DNA from: Zoogloeaceae bacterium | Lineage (GTDB): Bacteria > Pseudomonadota > Gammaproteobacteria > Burkholderiales > Rhodocyclaceae | NCBI GenBank assembly: GCA_024235635.1 | Contig: JACKMA010000001.1 | Location: 868,001 to 932,000, forward strand | Direction of reading: 5' to 3' | Length of the DNA stretch: 64,000 bases | Part shown: positions 26,605-34,556 of the stretch, piece by piece | Layout: every line of letters begins with the position of its first letter | Numbering within the stretch: position 1 is the first letter of the stretch | The notes under the pieces: model-generated | What the model saw: the letters and a program-made list of their open reading frames with translations, nothing else | Told to the model about the DNA's origin: nothing | Databases searched by the model: none | Translations under genes and position numbers: made by a program

Positions 26605-27441
26605 ATGCGCAGCATCCGCCTCATCTGCCTGGCTGTCGTGCTGTGCCTTCGTACGCTTGCCGCAGAAGCCGAAATAGCGCCCGAGATGGCAACGCGACTG
26701 TTGACGGTTTCCGGCATGGCGGCGGTTCTGCAGCATCTCCCGGAACAGATGCGCGACGGCTTTCGCAAGGGTTTCGACGTCGGCACGGAAGCTACGCCGC
26801 CCGGACAGCGGACACAGATCGACGCCGCGCTCGAAGGCGCCTATTCGGCCGATCGGATGCAGGCTACGGTACTCGATCGCGTGCGCAGGGGGCTCGACCA
26901 CGCGCAGGCAGAGGCACTGCTCCACTGGTACCACGGCGAACTGGGTACCGAGATCACCCGGCTGGAAACCGCGGGGCTGGGCGACGAGCGCACGGGCGAG
27001 CAGATCATCGCCGACAATTCGGCCCGGATCGCAGCCATGCCGCCGCGGCGCAAAGCACTGCTGGAACGGGCCATCGTCGCTTCGCGGGCCATTCAGATGG
27101 CGGAAAATCTGGTCATCAACACGACGCTCGGGCTCGAACACGGCGCCCGTGCCGCACGCGGACAGGTGACCGGCTCGGATGCCCTGATCGAATTGCGCAG
27201 CCGTCTCGAATCGACCCGCCCTGCGCTGAGCGAAGCCTTCCTGGCGCTGTCGCTGGCGATGTCGGCCGAAGCCTATCGCGCGCTGTCGGTCGAGCAACTG
27301 GCGGCCTACGTCGACTTTCTCGAAAGCCCTGCCGGCAGCCGCTTCCATGAGATCGGCGTGGCGGCGCTGGACACCGCGCTGCTCGACGCGGCCCGTCTGC
27401 TCGGACGGCTGCTGCCGCTGACGGACGGGCCGGCGATCTGA
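26605..27441 (+). CDS. Secreted DUF2059-like hypothetical protein
   Basis: A 278-residue protein with a signal peptide (MRSIRLICLAVVLCLRTLAAEA) and an all-helical mature part rich in Ala, Leu, Arg. Two repeats of a pattern around YHGELGTEITRLE and VDFLESPAGSRFHEIG resemble the short DUF2059 motif (Y..F....G). The ATG at 26605 has GGAG 6 bases upstream; a GTG five codons earlier is less likely. Confidence 0.7.
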   Translation: MRSIRLICLAVVLCLRTLAAEAEIAPEMATRLLTVSGMAAVLQHLPEQMRDGFRKGFDVGTEATPPGQRTQIDAALEGAYSADRMQATVLDRVRRGLDHAQAEALLHWYHGELGTEITRLETAGLGDERTGEQIIADNSARIAAMPPRRKALLERAIVASRAIQMAENLVINTTLGLEHGARAARGQVTGSDALIELRSRLESTRPALSEAFLALSLAMSAEAYRALSVEQLAAYVDFLESPAGSRFHEIGVAALDTALLDAARLLGRLLPLTDGPAI

Positions 27442-27454
27442 TATCGACCGCCTC

Positions 27455-27473
27455 GCCGCGTGGGCTACGCGGC
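27455..27473. terminator. Stem-loop between convergent genes
   Basis: A 7-bp inverted repeat GCCGCGT / ACGCGGC with a 5-base loop lies between two convergent stop codons and covers the kinase stop. There is no T-run, so its strength as a terminator is uncertain. Confidence 0.4.
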
Positions 27474-28862
27474 GATCGCCGGCCGCGCCTCGACCGTGAT
27501 TGCCTCGGGCGCCGGCAATATCACCTCCAGCAGCGCACCATCCTGGTTGGGCAAGGCCCTGATGTATCCGCCGTGGGCGCTGACGATCTCGCGGCAGATC
27601 GCCAGGCCGAGTCCGACGCCGCCCGCGCCGCTGCGCGTCTTGCTGCTCTGCACGAATTTTTCGAAGACGGACTCCAGTTCGTCCTCGGGAATGCCTACCC
27701 CTTGGTCGCGGACCCGCAGCACCAGCGTCCGCCCCTGCTCGCCGTCGACGACGTCGAGCGCGATCGTGATCAGTCCTTTGTCGGGCGAATAGCGGAAGGC
27801 GTTGGCGATCAGATTGCGGATCACCTGCGCCACCCGGGATTCGTCGAGCGGGACCTGCGGCAGTTCTGCGGCCGCGGCGACTTCCAGCCTCACGTCCCGA
27901 TGGCGAAGCTGCGGCCCGAATTCGGCGGCAACGCGCTCGACCAGCAGCAACGGATCCTTCGGCCGGATCCGGAACTCCATGCGCCCGGTCTCGAGCCGGG
28001 CCAGATCCAGCAGATCGCCGAGCAGGACCAGCAACCCGCTGGCGCTGGTGTGAATGCGCTCCAGGTAGCCGCGAATCTTCGGTTCGTTGCAGCGGGTGAC
28101 ACCGAGTTGTGCGTAGGCCATGACCGCATGCATCGGCGTGCGCAGTTCGTGCGACATGTTCATCAAGAACTGGCTCTTGGCCGCATTGGCCCGCTCGGCC
28201 GAAAGCCGGGCGTGCTCCTCGGCACGGGCAAGCTGGCGTAGCTCCACCTGCAGCCGCAGCGAGCGCTTGCTCGCCTCCGAACTCTGGCGACCGCCGACCA
28301 GCAGCAAGATCAAGAAGAAAACCAGCATGATCGTGAGCATCCGCGCGACGTCACCGGGCAGGAACGCGAAGCTCAGCGCGGCCGGCACCAGCATCGACAC
28401 CAGAAATACCGCGAATGCGCGGTAGAGGGTCACCTGGGACACCACCACCGCGGCCGATACCCCCATCAGCAGGCTGGCCATGACCGAACGGTAGCCGCTT
28501 TGCTCGGTCGGCATGTAGACCGTCGCCAGCGCCCCCCAGACGAGACCGGTCAACGCCGCCAGCCCGACCATCCACTGCGCCCAGTAGGCCGGTCGCCGGC
28601 TGGCCTCGGGATCGCGCCGCCACAGCCACATGACGCCGATCCTGACGACGCTGACGATCAGCATCGCGGCGAACCAGCTCCGCAGATCCATCCCGCTCGG
28701 CATCATCGGCGAAAAGTAATGGACGGTGGCAAGCGCCGTCAGCAGCGTGCCGACGACCATCGACGGCACGTTGCGCTGGAGCGCGCGCACCTGGGCGTCG
28801 AGGATCTGGAGGTCGATCGAGGGCGAGTCATCGGACTCGACCGTTGGCCGTGAGTCGGGCAT
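27465..28862 (-). CDS. Membrane sensor histidine kinase
   Basis: A 465-residue kinase. Six hydrophobic segments fill residues ~35-200, then a short coiled coil, a HisKA domain (FLMNMSHELRTPMHAVMAYAQL) and an HATPase domain (N box RNLIANAFRYS, G1 DQGVGIP, F box EKFVQSS, G2 GVGLGLAI). There is no receiver domain and no adjacent regulator, so it is an orphan kinase. The input domain has no known motif. Confidence 0.9.
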   Translation of the reverse strand: MPDSRPTVESDDSPSIDLQILDAQVRALQRNVPSMVVGTLLTALATVHYFSPMMPSGMDLRSWFAAMLIVSVVRIGVMWLWRRDPEASRRPAYWAQWMVGLAALTGLVWGALATVYMPTEQSGYRSVMASLLMGVSAAVVVSQVTLYRAFAVFLVSMLVPAALSFAFLPGDVARMLTIMLVFFLILLLVGGRQSSEASKRSLRLQVELRQLARAEEHARLSAERANAAKSQFLMNMSHELRTPMHAVMAYAQLGVTRCNEPKIRGYLERIHTSASGLLVLLGDLLDLARLETGRMEFRIRPKDPLLLVERVAAEFGPQLRHRDVRLEVAAAAELPQVPLDESRVAQVIRNLIANAFRYSPDKGLITIALDVVDGEQGRTLVLRVRDQGVGIPEDELESVFEKFVQSSKTRSGAGGVGLGLAICREIVSAHGGYIRALPNQDGALLEVILPAPEAITVEARPAIAA

Positions 28863-29134
28863 GCAGGCTCGGTTTGGACGGCAATGCCGGATCTACGGCA
28901 ACTCGGCGGCACCCTTGAGTTTCGGCCGGACATCCGCACACCGTAGCCTGCCAGCCCGGCACTTGCGGTCCTCGTACCGAGGACTTTCGTCACGATCGGA
29001 CGCACACGTACGCCCCGGCCGGCCTAAAGTCCGATCGCAGGCGCGCCGACAAGTCTCGCGAGCGTCTTGGATCCGGGCAACCGGGCACACCGGCGCCGAC
29101 GCCCAACGATCGAACCCGACACGTCCGCCACACG

Positions 29135-29659
29135 ATGAGATTAACCCGCCCTTCGAACCGCAGCACGCCACCCTTCATCGACGTCGAGGCGTCCGGCCTG
29201 GGGCGTGGCAGCTATCCCATCGAGGTCGGCATCATCCTCGCCGATGGGTCGCGCCATTGCTGGCTGATCCGGCCAGCCGAACACTGGACCCATTGGGACC
29301 CGACGGCGGAAGCCATTCATGGCATCTCCCAGGCCCGTCTGGGCGCGCTCGGACGCCTGCCGGCCGAGGTCGCCGCGCTGCTGAACCGACACCTTGCCGG
29401 CCAGACCGTCTATTCCGACGCCTGGGGCAACGACATGCCCTGGCTTGCGAAGCTGTTCGACGAAGCGGGCGTGCCCCAGCGTTTCCGTCTCGAATCGGTA
29501 CGCGCGCTGCTCGACGACGTCCAGGTGGCCGCCTGGCACCCCACCAAGGAGCGCCTGGCAAAGGCATTGTGCTGCGTCCGCCATCGGGCCAGCGGCGATG
29601 CCATGCTGCTGCAGCAGACCTGGCTCGAGGTCGGCTACGTCCACAGTCACGCGGCATGA
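29135..29659 (+). CDS. DEDD-family 3'-5' exonuclease-like protein
   Basis: A 174-residue RNase-T/DnaQ-like fold: motif ExoI FIDVEASGLGRG, ExoII region VYSDAWGNDMPWL and ExoIII HRASGDAML, with the His and Asp expected for the DEDDh class. The gene stands alone. It likely acts on nucleic acid 3' ends; the substrate is unknown. Confidence 0.8.
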   Translation: MRLTRPSNRSTPPFIDVEASGLGRGSYPIEVGIILADGSRHCWLIRPAEHWTHWDPTAEAIHGISQARLGALGRLPAEVAALLNRHLAGQTVYSDAWGNDMPWLAKLFDEAGVPQRFRLESVRALLDDVQVAAWHPTKERLAKALCCVRHRASGDAMLLQQTWLEVGYVHSHAA

Positions 29660-29702
29660 CCGGTTCGCGCCGGCGACGACCCGCGCCGCGTGCGGCGCGA
29701 CC

Positions 29703-29716
29703 TTGATCAAGGTCAA
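29703..29716 (+). promoter_or_regulatory. FNR/DNR-type box upstream of hemerythrin-like gene
   Basis: TTGATCAAGGTCAA matches the FNR/ANR/DNR consensus TTGAT-N4-ATCAA with one change in the right half. It lies 55 bases before the ATG at 29771 and 44 bases after the exonuclease stop. It predicts control by low oxygen or nitric oxide through a CRP/FNR-family regulator. Confidence 0.65.
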
Positions 29717-29770
29717 TGGGCGCTAATACCTCTTAAGGCTTCCACCGCTGCGCTCTGGGATCATCGTCGT

Positions 29771-30265
29771 ATGCCGACCGATGCCCCTGCACCGCCGGAC
29801 TCGCCATCGGAGACTGGCGCCGACGGCGCCGCCCGCCACCAACTGACCCGCCACTTCGAGCGGGTTGCACAAGCGTTGCTGCGCATGTCGGCGCAGATTC
29901 TCAGCGTCTGTCCGGAACTTCGCGACGAGCATGGCTGCCACTGCCGTCGGCACCACAATCCACGCTGCGCCAGCCGCCTGGTCGAGACCCTGGCCGAGGT
30001 CGTACGCACCTGCGAGCGACATCTCGAGCACGAACAGGCGCTGCTCCGCGCCAACGGCCTGCACACGCTGCAGCCCGGCCTGTGGTGGCAGCATCTGCGC
30101 GACCACGCGGATTTCATGTGCCACCTGCATCGCATCGCCGATGCCGTCGAACACGTGCCGACGCCGCAGTCGATGGCCGAGGTGCTGGCCCTGTTCGACC
30201 AATTCTGGCTCGAACACTGCCACGCACGCCATCCGGCGGACCTCGAAGTCGTTCGCGGCCGATGA
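29771..30265 (+). CDS. Hemerythrin-like His-rich protein
   Basis: A 164-residue protein. The spacing of His and Glu in CERHLEHEQALL, WQHLRDHADFMCHLHRI and FWLEHCHARHPADLE fits a hemerythrin four-helix bundle with a di-iron site. The N-terminal part has a CHCRRHHNPRC cluster that could bind a further metal. Such proteins bind oxygen or nitric oxide, which agrees with the FNR/DNR box upstream. The assignment rests on the His/Glu pattern only. Confidence 0.65.
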   Translation: MPTDAPAPPDSPSETGADGAARHQLTRHFERVAQALLRMSAQILSVCPELRDEHGCHCRRHHNPRCASRLVETLAEVVRTCERHLEHEQALLRANGLHTLQPGLWWQHLRDHADFMCHLHRIADAVEHVPTPQSMAEVLALFDQFWLEHCHARHPADLEVVRGR

Positions 30266-30275
30266 ACCGACCCGC

Positions 30276-30293
30276 GGCGGCAGGATCGCCGCC
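30276..30293. terminator. Stem-loop between convergent genes
   Basis: GGCGGC-AGGATC-GCCGCC forms a 6-bp GC hairpin between the hemerythrin-like gene and the end of the oxidase operon. It has no T-run. Confidence 0.35.
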
Positions 30294-30311
30294 CCGAGCC
30301 GGGCCTGCGTC

Positions 30312-31277
30312 TCAGAAGGTTTGGCTGGCGCCCAGCACGGCACTCCAGTGCGACGTCAACTGCACGCCGTGCACATGTTGGTACAGCGGCCGCTGATAGA
30401 AGCCGTACAGTCGCAGCCCGCCACCGGCCTCGAAGATCAGCCCGGGGCTGAGGCCAATCGACTGCATCCCACTGTCGTCGGTCTCCGCCTCGTCACCCTG
30501 ATCGCGCGCCCGGACGAGAAAGTTCAGCTGCACCGGCAGGGTCAGGCGCGCCGTAAGCGGATGTTCGTAGCCGAGATCGAGCTGGAACCGGTGCCCCGGG
30601 CGGTAATCGTCGTGCTCGCCGGTGGCCAGTTGCGCCGCAACGCTGATCGAGGCGGCGGCGCCCCCGTCGAGCACGCCACGCCAGCCGGCACCGAGCAGCA
30701 GATCGGTCGTGCCGGTGCCTGGCTGCAGGCTGCGTTCGGCCTCGTCGCCATCGTCATTGTCGACGTCGGTACTGCCGGACGGCAGCTTGACGCCGATCGA
30801 CACGCCGAGTTGCCGCTGAGGGTCGCTGACCACGGTCCGCCGCAGATTCAGGCGAAGGTCGCCGATCTCTCTGAAGTCCCAGTTGTCGTCGAGGTGCAGG
30901 ACCTCGCCATCGTGGTGATGGTTGTGGATGTGGTGATGACTGCGATCGATCAGCGGCAGGGTCAGGCCGAGTTGCCAGCCGCCGGCGAATGCGTGTTCGA
31001 TGGTCGCCAGCAGATTGCGATTGATCGTGCGGACCTCGTCATGGTGGCTCGATATTTCGCCGACCGACACGTCATCGCTGCCGCTGCGCGGTTGGTTCTG
31101 GTCGATGAATTCGAAACGCAGGTCGACGCGTGTCTGCCCTTCGGCCGGCACGTCGAGCATGCCGCTGGTGGTGTTGACGGTACAGAAGGCGGCGCCGCAC
31201 GACGCATGGACGGGTGCAACGAAGACGGCGGGCAACATGAAGAGGGCGGCCGCGAGCGGCCGAACGAAGCTTGACAT
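30312..31277 (-). CDS. Outer-membrane-type beta-barrel protein with His-rich loop
   Basis: A 321-residue secreted protein (signal peptide MSSFVRPLAAALFMLPAVFVAPVHA). The mature part has alternating hydrophobic beta-strand pattern (LRLNLRRTVV, LGVSIGVKLPSG, RFQLDLGYEHPL) and ends in aromatic Phe, as outer-membrane barrels do. A loop HHHIHNHHHDGEVLHLDD is a likely metal ligand site, and two Cys sit near the N-terminus (SCGAAFC). A GGGAG ribosome site precedes the ATG. It is the last gene of the oxidase operon, so a role in metal passage or sensing at the outer membrane is inferred. Confidence 0.7.
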   Translation of the reverse strand: MSSFVRPLAAALFMLPAVFVAPVHASCGAAFCTVNTTSGMLDVPAEGQTRVDLRFEFIDQNQPRSGSDDVSVGEISSHHDEVRTINRNLLATIEHAFAGGWQLGLTLPLIDRSHHHIHNHHHDGEVLHLDDNWDFREIGDLRLNLRRTVVSDPQRQLGVSIGVKLPSGSTDVDNDDGDEAERSLQPGTGTTDLLLGAGWRGVLDGGAAASISVAAQLATGEHDDYRPGHRFQLDLGYEHPLTARLTLPVQLNFLVRARDQGDEAETDDSGMQSIGLSPGLIFEAGGGLRLYGFYQRPLYQHVHGVQLTSHWSAVLGASQTF

Positions 31278-31371
31278 CGAATTCTCCCAGGCGCGCGCGG
31301 CCCAGGGCATCGCAGCGCGCGGACACGGCTGAACGGTACGGCGCCGATGCGCCGCAATGAAGAATGGAGGT

Positions 31372-31758
31372 TCAGCGTGTGGCGGGCGGGCCCCGCGTCC
31401 ACGGGCGCGCATGGTCGGCGCCGGTCGGCGTCGCCGCGCCGGTGTCGGATCGCAACGCCAGGCTGGGCGCGGTGGGGAATCGCGCACCTGAGTCGGCATC
31501 GCCTGCCGGCGGGGAGGTACCGCCGCAGCAGCAGGTGCCACATCTTGCATCGTGATCGCTCCCGGCCGGCCCACCGTCGTCGTTGGCGGCCGACGCGATG
31601 CAGACGTCTCCGATCAGCGGATCGAAATGCTGCAATACCGCGTGAGCCAGTGGCATCGCCTGCACCAGCAGCCACAGCACCGCCAGCACGAGCGCCAGAC
31701 GCCCCGCACCGGGCACGCGAGCGAGGGTCGAACGCAAGGGCAGCCGGCGCTTCGTCAT
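31372..31758 (-). CDS. DUF2946-like copper-locus protein
   Basis: A 128-residue protein with an N-terminal membrane segment (ALVLAVLWLLVQAMPLAHA), then DVCIAS and SDHDARCGTCCCGG, a Cys/His cluster in the place where DUF2946 proteins have theirs. DUF2946 members are often found in copper loci. It starts 33 bases after the copper storage protein gene. Family assignment is by pattern only. Confidence 0.6.
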   Translation of the reverse strand: MTKRRLPLRSTLARVPGAGRLALVLAVLWLLVQAMPLAHAVLQHFDPLIGDVCIASAANDDGGPAGSDHDARCGTCCCGGTSPPAGDADSGARFPTAPSLALRSDTGAATPTGADHARPWTRGPPATR

Positions 31759-31791
31759 CGTTCGGCGATCCGCTGTGTCAGGTCGGGTCGG

Positions 31792-32223
31792 TCAGGCGGC
31801 AAAGGCCTTGCACGCCTTGGCGCAATCGGCGCAGGCCTCGGCACAGGCCTTGCACTCGGCGTGCTTGTCCTCGTGCTTGCGGCACTCGTCCTCGCAGGCA
31901 CGGCAGATCTCTTCGGTCAGTGCAGCCATCTTCGGCGCATGGCTCGATTTCTGCGCAGCCAGCTTTTGCAGCGCCGAGCAGGCGGCGATGGTCTCGTTGA
32001 CCGAGCGCGAGCACGCGGCGATGGTGGTATCGCCGTCGCCCATCAGCACCAGGCAGTGGGCCAGGCAGGCTTCGCCGCGCGCGACGCAGGCACCGGCGGC
32101 ATCCACCAGTGCGCCGCGCGCCGGGCTGGCCGCGTGATGATGCTCGTGCTGCGCCAGCGCGCGCGAGGCGACACCGGCCAGTGCGACACCGGCCAGTCCG
32201 GTCAGAAGTTCTCTGCGTTCCAT
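31792..32223 (-). CDS. Tat-exported copper storage protein (Csp1-like)
   Basis: A 143-residue protein. MERRELLTGLAGVALAGVASRALA looks like a twin-arginine signal. The mature helical part contains 13 Cys in CxxxC/CxxC-like steps (GACVARGEACLAHC, EEICRACEDEC, AECKACAEACADCAKAC), the count and pattern of the four-helix copper storage protein Csp1 of methanotrophs, which holds many Cu(I) ions inside the bundle. In this operon it is a likely copper reserve for loading the giant oxidase. The ATG at 32223 is used; a longer frame has no ribosome site. Confidence 0.88.
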   Translation of the reverse strand: MERRELLTGLAGVALAGVASRALAQHEHHHAASPARGALVDAAGACVARGEACLAHCLVLMGDGDTTIAACSRSVNETIAACSALQKLAAQKSSHAPKMAALTEEICRACEDECRKHEDKHAECKACAEACADCAKACKAFAA

Positions 32224-32279
32224 GTCGAGTTCCTTGGCTGTCAATGAATGCGTATCGGATCGGTTCGGATGCTCGATCG

Positions 32280-33866
32280 TCAGTCGAGGCTGTGCCACGG
32301 ACCGATCGGCCGATAGACCTGCTTCGTCAGATCGACGGCGACGATGTAGCCGCCGAGGGCGCCGATGCGGCGGGTGGTGTTGTAGGTCAGCGGCGGCAGC
32401 AGCCCCGACTCGAAGCCCTGGACCTTCTCGAGACCGACCACCATCGAATCACGGCTCAACTCGCGCCCCGTTCGCTTTAGCGCCTCGACCAGCAGCTCGG
32501 CACCGGCGAAGCTGGCCACCAGAGTGGCGTGTGGGCCGCGCTCGATGCCGGCTTCGGCCAGCAGCCCGACATAGTCCTGCCATACCGGCCGTTCGCGGTC
32601 GCTCGGCAGGCTCGGGTATGACACGAATACCTTGCGGTCGAAACCCGGCGGCAGCGTTAACACCCCCGGCGAGGCAAACGGCCCCGGCAACAGCAGTTCC
32701 GGGTACCAGTCGGCGCGCGCGGCGGCCGCACCGAAGTCGACCGGGTCGAGCGCGGGTCCGAGCAGGATGACCGCCTTGCTTCCATCGGTCTCGAGCTCGC
32801 CGACGATCGCGTCGAGGTCGCTCAGGCCGGGCCGGTAGATCACCTGCTGCGGGCTGCCGCCGCCGCGCCGTTCGAGGTGGCTCGCGACCGCCTGCGCCGC
32901 GGCATCCCACGCCGGCCCTGCCGACTGCACCAGCGCGATGGCGCGGTTATCGAGTTCGAGGGTGTCTCGCGCATAGTCGGCCAGCACACGCGCCAGCTCG
33001 GTTCCGCCTGAGAGCAGATGGAAGACGTGGGTGTTGGCGGCCGGGCGATTGTCGAGTTCGAGCACCACCGGCGCCACCACCGGCAGATCGCGCGCCTGCG
33101 CCAGATCGGTGAGGCGACGCTCGAAGCCGGCAGCAAACGGCGAGAGCAGCGCGAAAACGCCGTCGCCGTCGTCCAGCAGGTGGGTCAGATTGTCGACGCT
33201 GAGCGCCGAATCACCGACGTACTCGGCGACCACCAGTTCGAGCTGGCGGCCGTAGACGCCACCTTCGGCATTGATCCGCGCGAAATAGGCCTCGAGCAGG
33301 CGACGCACCGACTTGCCGGCCTCCGCCAACGGGCCGCGCAACGGCAACAGCGTGCCGATCCGGACACGCGTGTCGTCGACACCACGGGCCGCGCGCTTCT
33401 CAAGATGCTTGAGATAGGCCTGCAGGTTGTCGAGATCCCTGGCAGCTAGCAGGTATCGCGGCATCGCCTGATCGAGCCGGTTGCCGGCCGGATCGAGCCC
33501 CTCGGTCACTGCGATGCGGAAGCTGTCGACGTTGAACGGACCATGTTGGCGGCGGTTCTCGTGGACGTGACCGTAAGGCTTGACCAGCTCCGACCAGCGG
33601 ATGTCGGGAGGGGTCACGCCGCCCTCGGGCCGGCCGCGCCCATCGGGGCCGTGGCAGTTGGCGCACGGCAGCGCCGATGCGGGCAGGGCCAGTCCGCCGC
33701 TGCCGACCTGCGCCTGGGGAGATTCGCCGGAGATGCCGATGCCACCTTCGAACAGACGCTTGCCGGCCGCCTGCTCGTCGCTCAACCCGGCCAACGCGCC
33801 GCCGGCGACGGCAAGGCCCGATGCCAGGAAAATGGCGCGCAGCGCGGCGGCGCTATTCGCGAACAC
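32280..33866 (-). CDS. Cytochrome c / periplasmic ligand-binding fusion protein
   Basis: A 528-residue secreted protein. After the signal peptide (residues 1-27) a single cytochrome c domain carries CANCH (68-72) and a candidate Met ligand further on (QAMPRYLL). From about residue 165 the protein becomes an ABC-type branched-chain amino-acid-binding fold (VRIGTLLPLRGPLAEAGKSVRR, INAEGGVYGRQLELVV). Joining an electron carrier to a ligand-binding protein is unusual. Its start overlaps the second SCO gene by 14 bases. It could be the electron acceptor or a substrate sensor of the oxidase system; this is inference. Confidence 0.85.
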   Translation of the reverse strand: MFANSAAALRAIFLASGLAVAGGALAGLSDEQAAGKRLFEGGIGISGESPQAQVGSGGLALPASALPCANCHGPDGRGRPEGGVTPPDIRWSELVKPYGHVHENRRQHGPFNVDSFRIAVTEGLDPAGNRLDQAMPRYLLAARDLDNLQAYLKHLEKRAARGVDDTRVRIGTLLPLRGPLAEAGKSVRRLLEAYFARINAEGGVYGRQLELVVAEYVGDSALSVDNLTHLLDDGDGVFALLSPFAAGFERRLTDLAQARDLPVVAPVVLELDNRPAANTHVFHLLSGGTELARVLADYARDTLELDNRAIALVQSAGPAWDAAAQAVASHLERRGGGSPQQVIYRPGLSDLDAIVGELETDGSKAVILLGPALDPVDFGAAAARADWYPELLLPGPFASPGVLTLPPGFDRKVFVSYPSLPSDRERPVWQDYVGLLAEAGIERGPHATLVASFAGAELLVEALKRTGRELSRDSMVVGLEKVQGFESGLLPPLTYNTTRRIGALGGYIVAVDLTKQVYRPIGPWHSLD

Positions 33867-34521
33867 GGGCCTGGACCCCGGCCGCGGCCAGCGCTCGCAG
33901 ACGTTCCGCGATCGCGGTAGCAGGTGCCTCCGGTCGGATCTTGCTCCAGCGCTTGGCCGGCACGTTGCCGGCGATCAGCAAGGTCGAATGGGCCTCCCGC
34001 TCCTCGGAGAACTGCCCGAGCTTCTTGAGGATATGGGTGACGTTGTCGGGATCGCCGGTGAGAAAGGTCCAGCCCGCGACGTCGGCCCGGTTGGCGGCGG
34101 CGAACTCGCGCAGGCGTTCGGGCGTATCGGTGACCGGATCGACACTGATCGAGACGAAATGCACCGGCTTGCCGAAGATCTCGGGGATCTGGTCCTTGAC
34201 CGCGACGATGGCTTGCGTGATCAGCGGACAGGCGTCTTCGCAGCTGGTGTAGACGAAATTCAGCATGACCACCTTGCCGGCCAGCACGTCGCTGTAGAAC
34301 TTGAGCTTGCGACCGTGCTGGTCCTGCATTTCGAGGTCGGTGAAATAGGCTCTGGCGTCGGGCGCCTTGCGGCGGACCGCGGCAATCTCTGTGGCCACGG
34401 GCTTGCCGTCGGCCGGCTCGGCTGTCGCAGCGCCGTGGCTGGCGTCGTTTCCGTGGGCCCGGACCGGACCGGCCAGTGCCAGGCTGAGAGCGGCCACAAC
34501 GGGGGCGATTGTGCGTCTCAT
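33853..34521 (-). CDS. SCO1/SenC-family copper chaperone (second copy)
   Basis: A 222-residue periplasmic thioredoxin-fold protein with signal peptide and the copper motif TSCEDACP (CxxxC); the third ligand His is probably in REAHSTLLI. VSISVDPVTDTPERLREF is the SCO signature. It lies 35 bases after the first SCO gene. SCO proteins pass copper to cuproenzymes. Confidence 0.92.
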   Translation of the reverse strand: MRRTIAPVVAALSLALAGPVRAHGNDASHGAATAEPADGKPVATEIAAVRRKAPDARAYFTDLEMQDQHGRKLKFYSDVLAGKVVMLNFVYTSCEDACPLITQAIVAVKDQIPEIFGKPVHFVSISVDPVTDTPERLREFAAANRADVAGWTFLTGDPDNVTHILKKLGQFSEEREAHSTLLIAGNVPAKRWSKIRPEAPATAIAERLRALAAAGVQARVRE

Positions 34522-34556
34522 GTCTACTCCTTATGTCCTGCAGTTCGATGTTGCAT

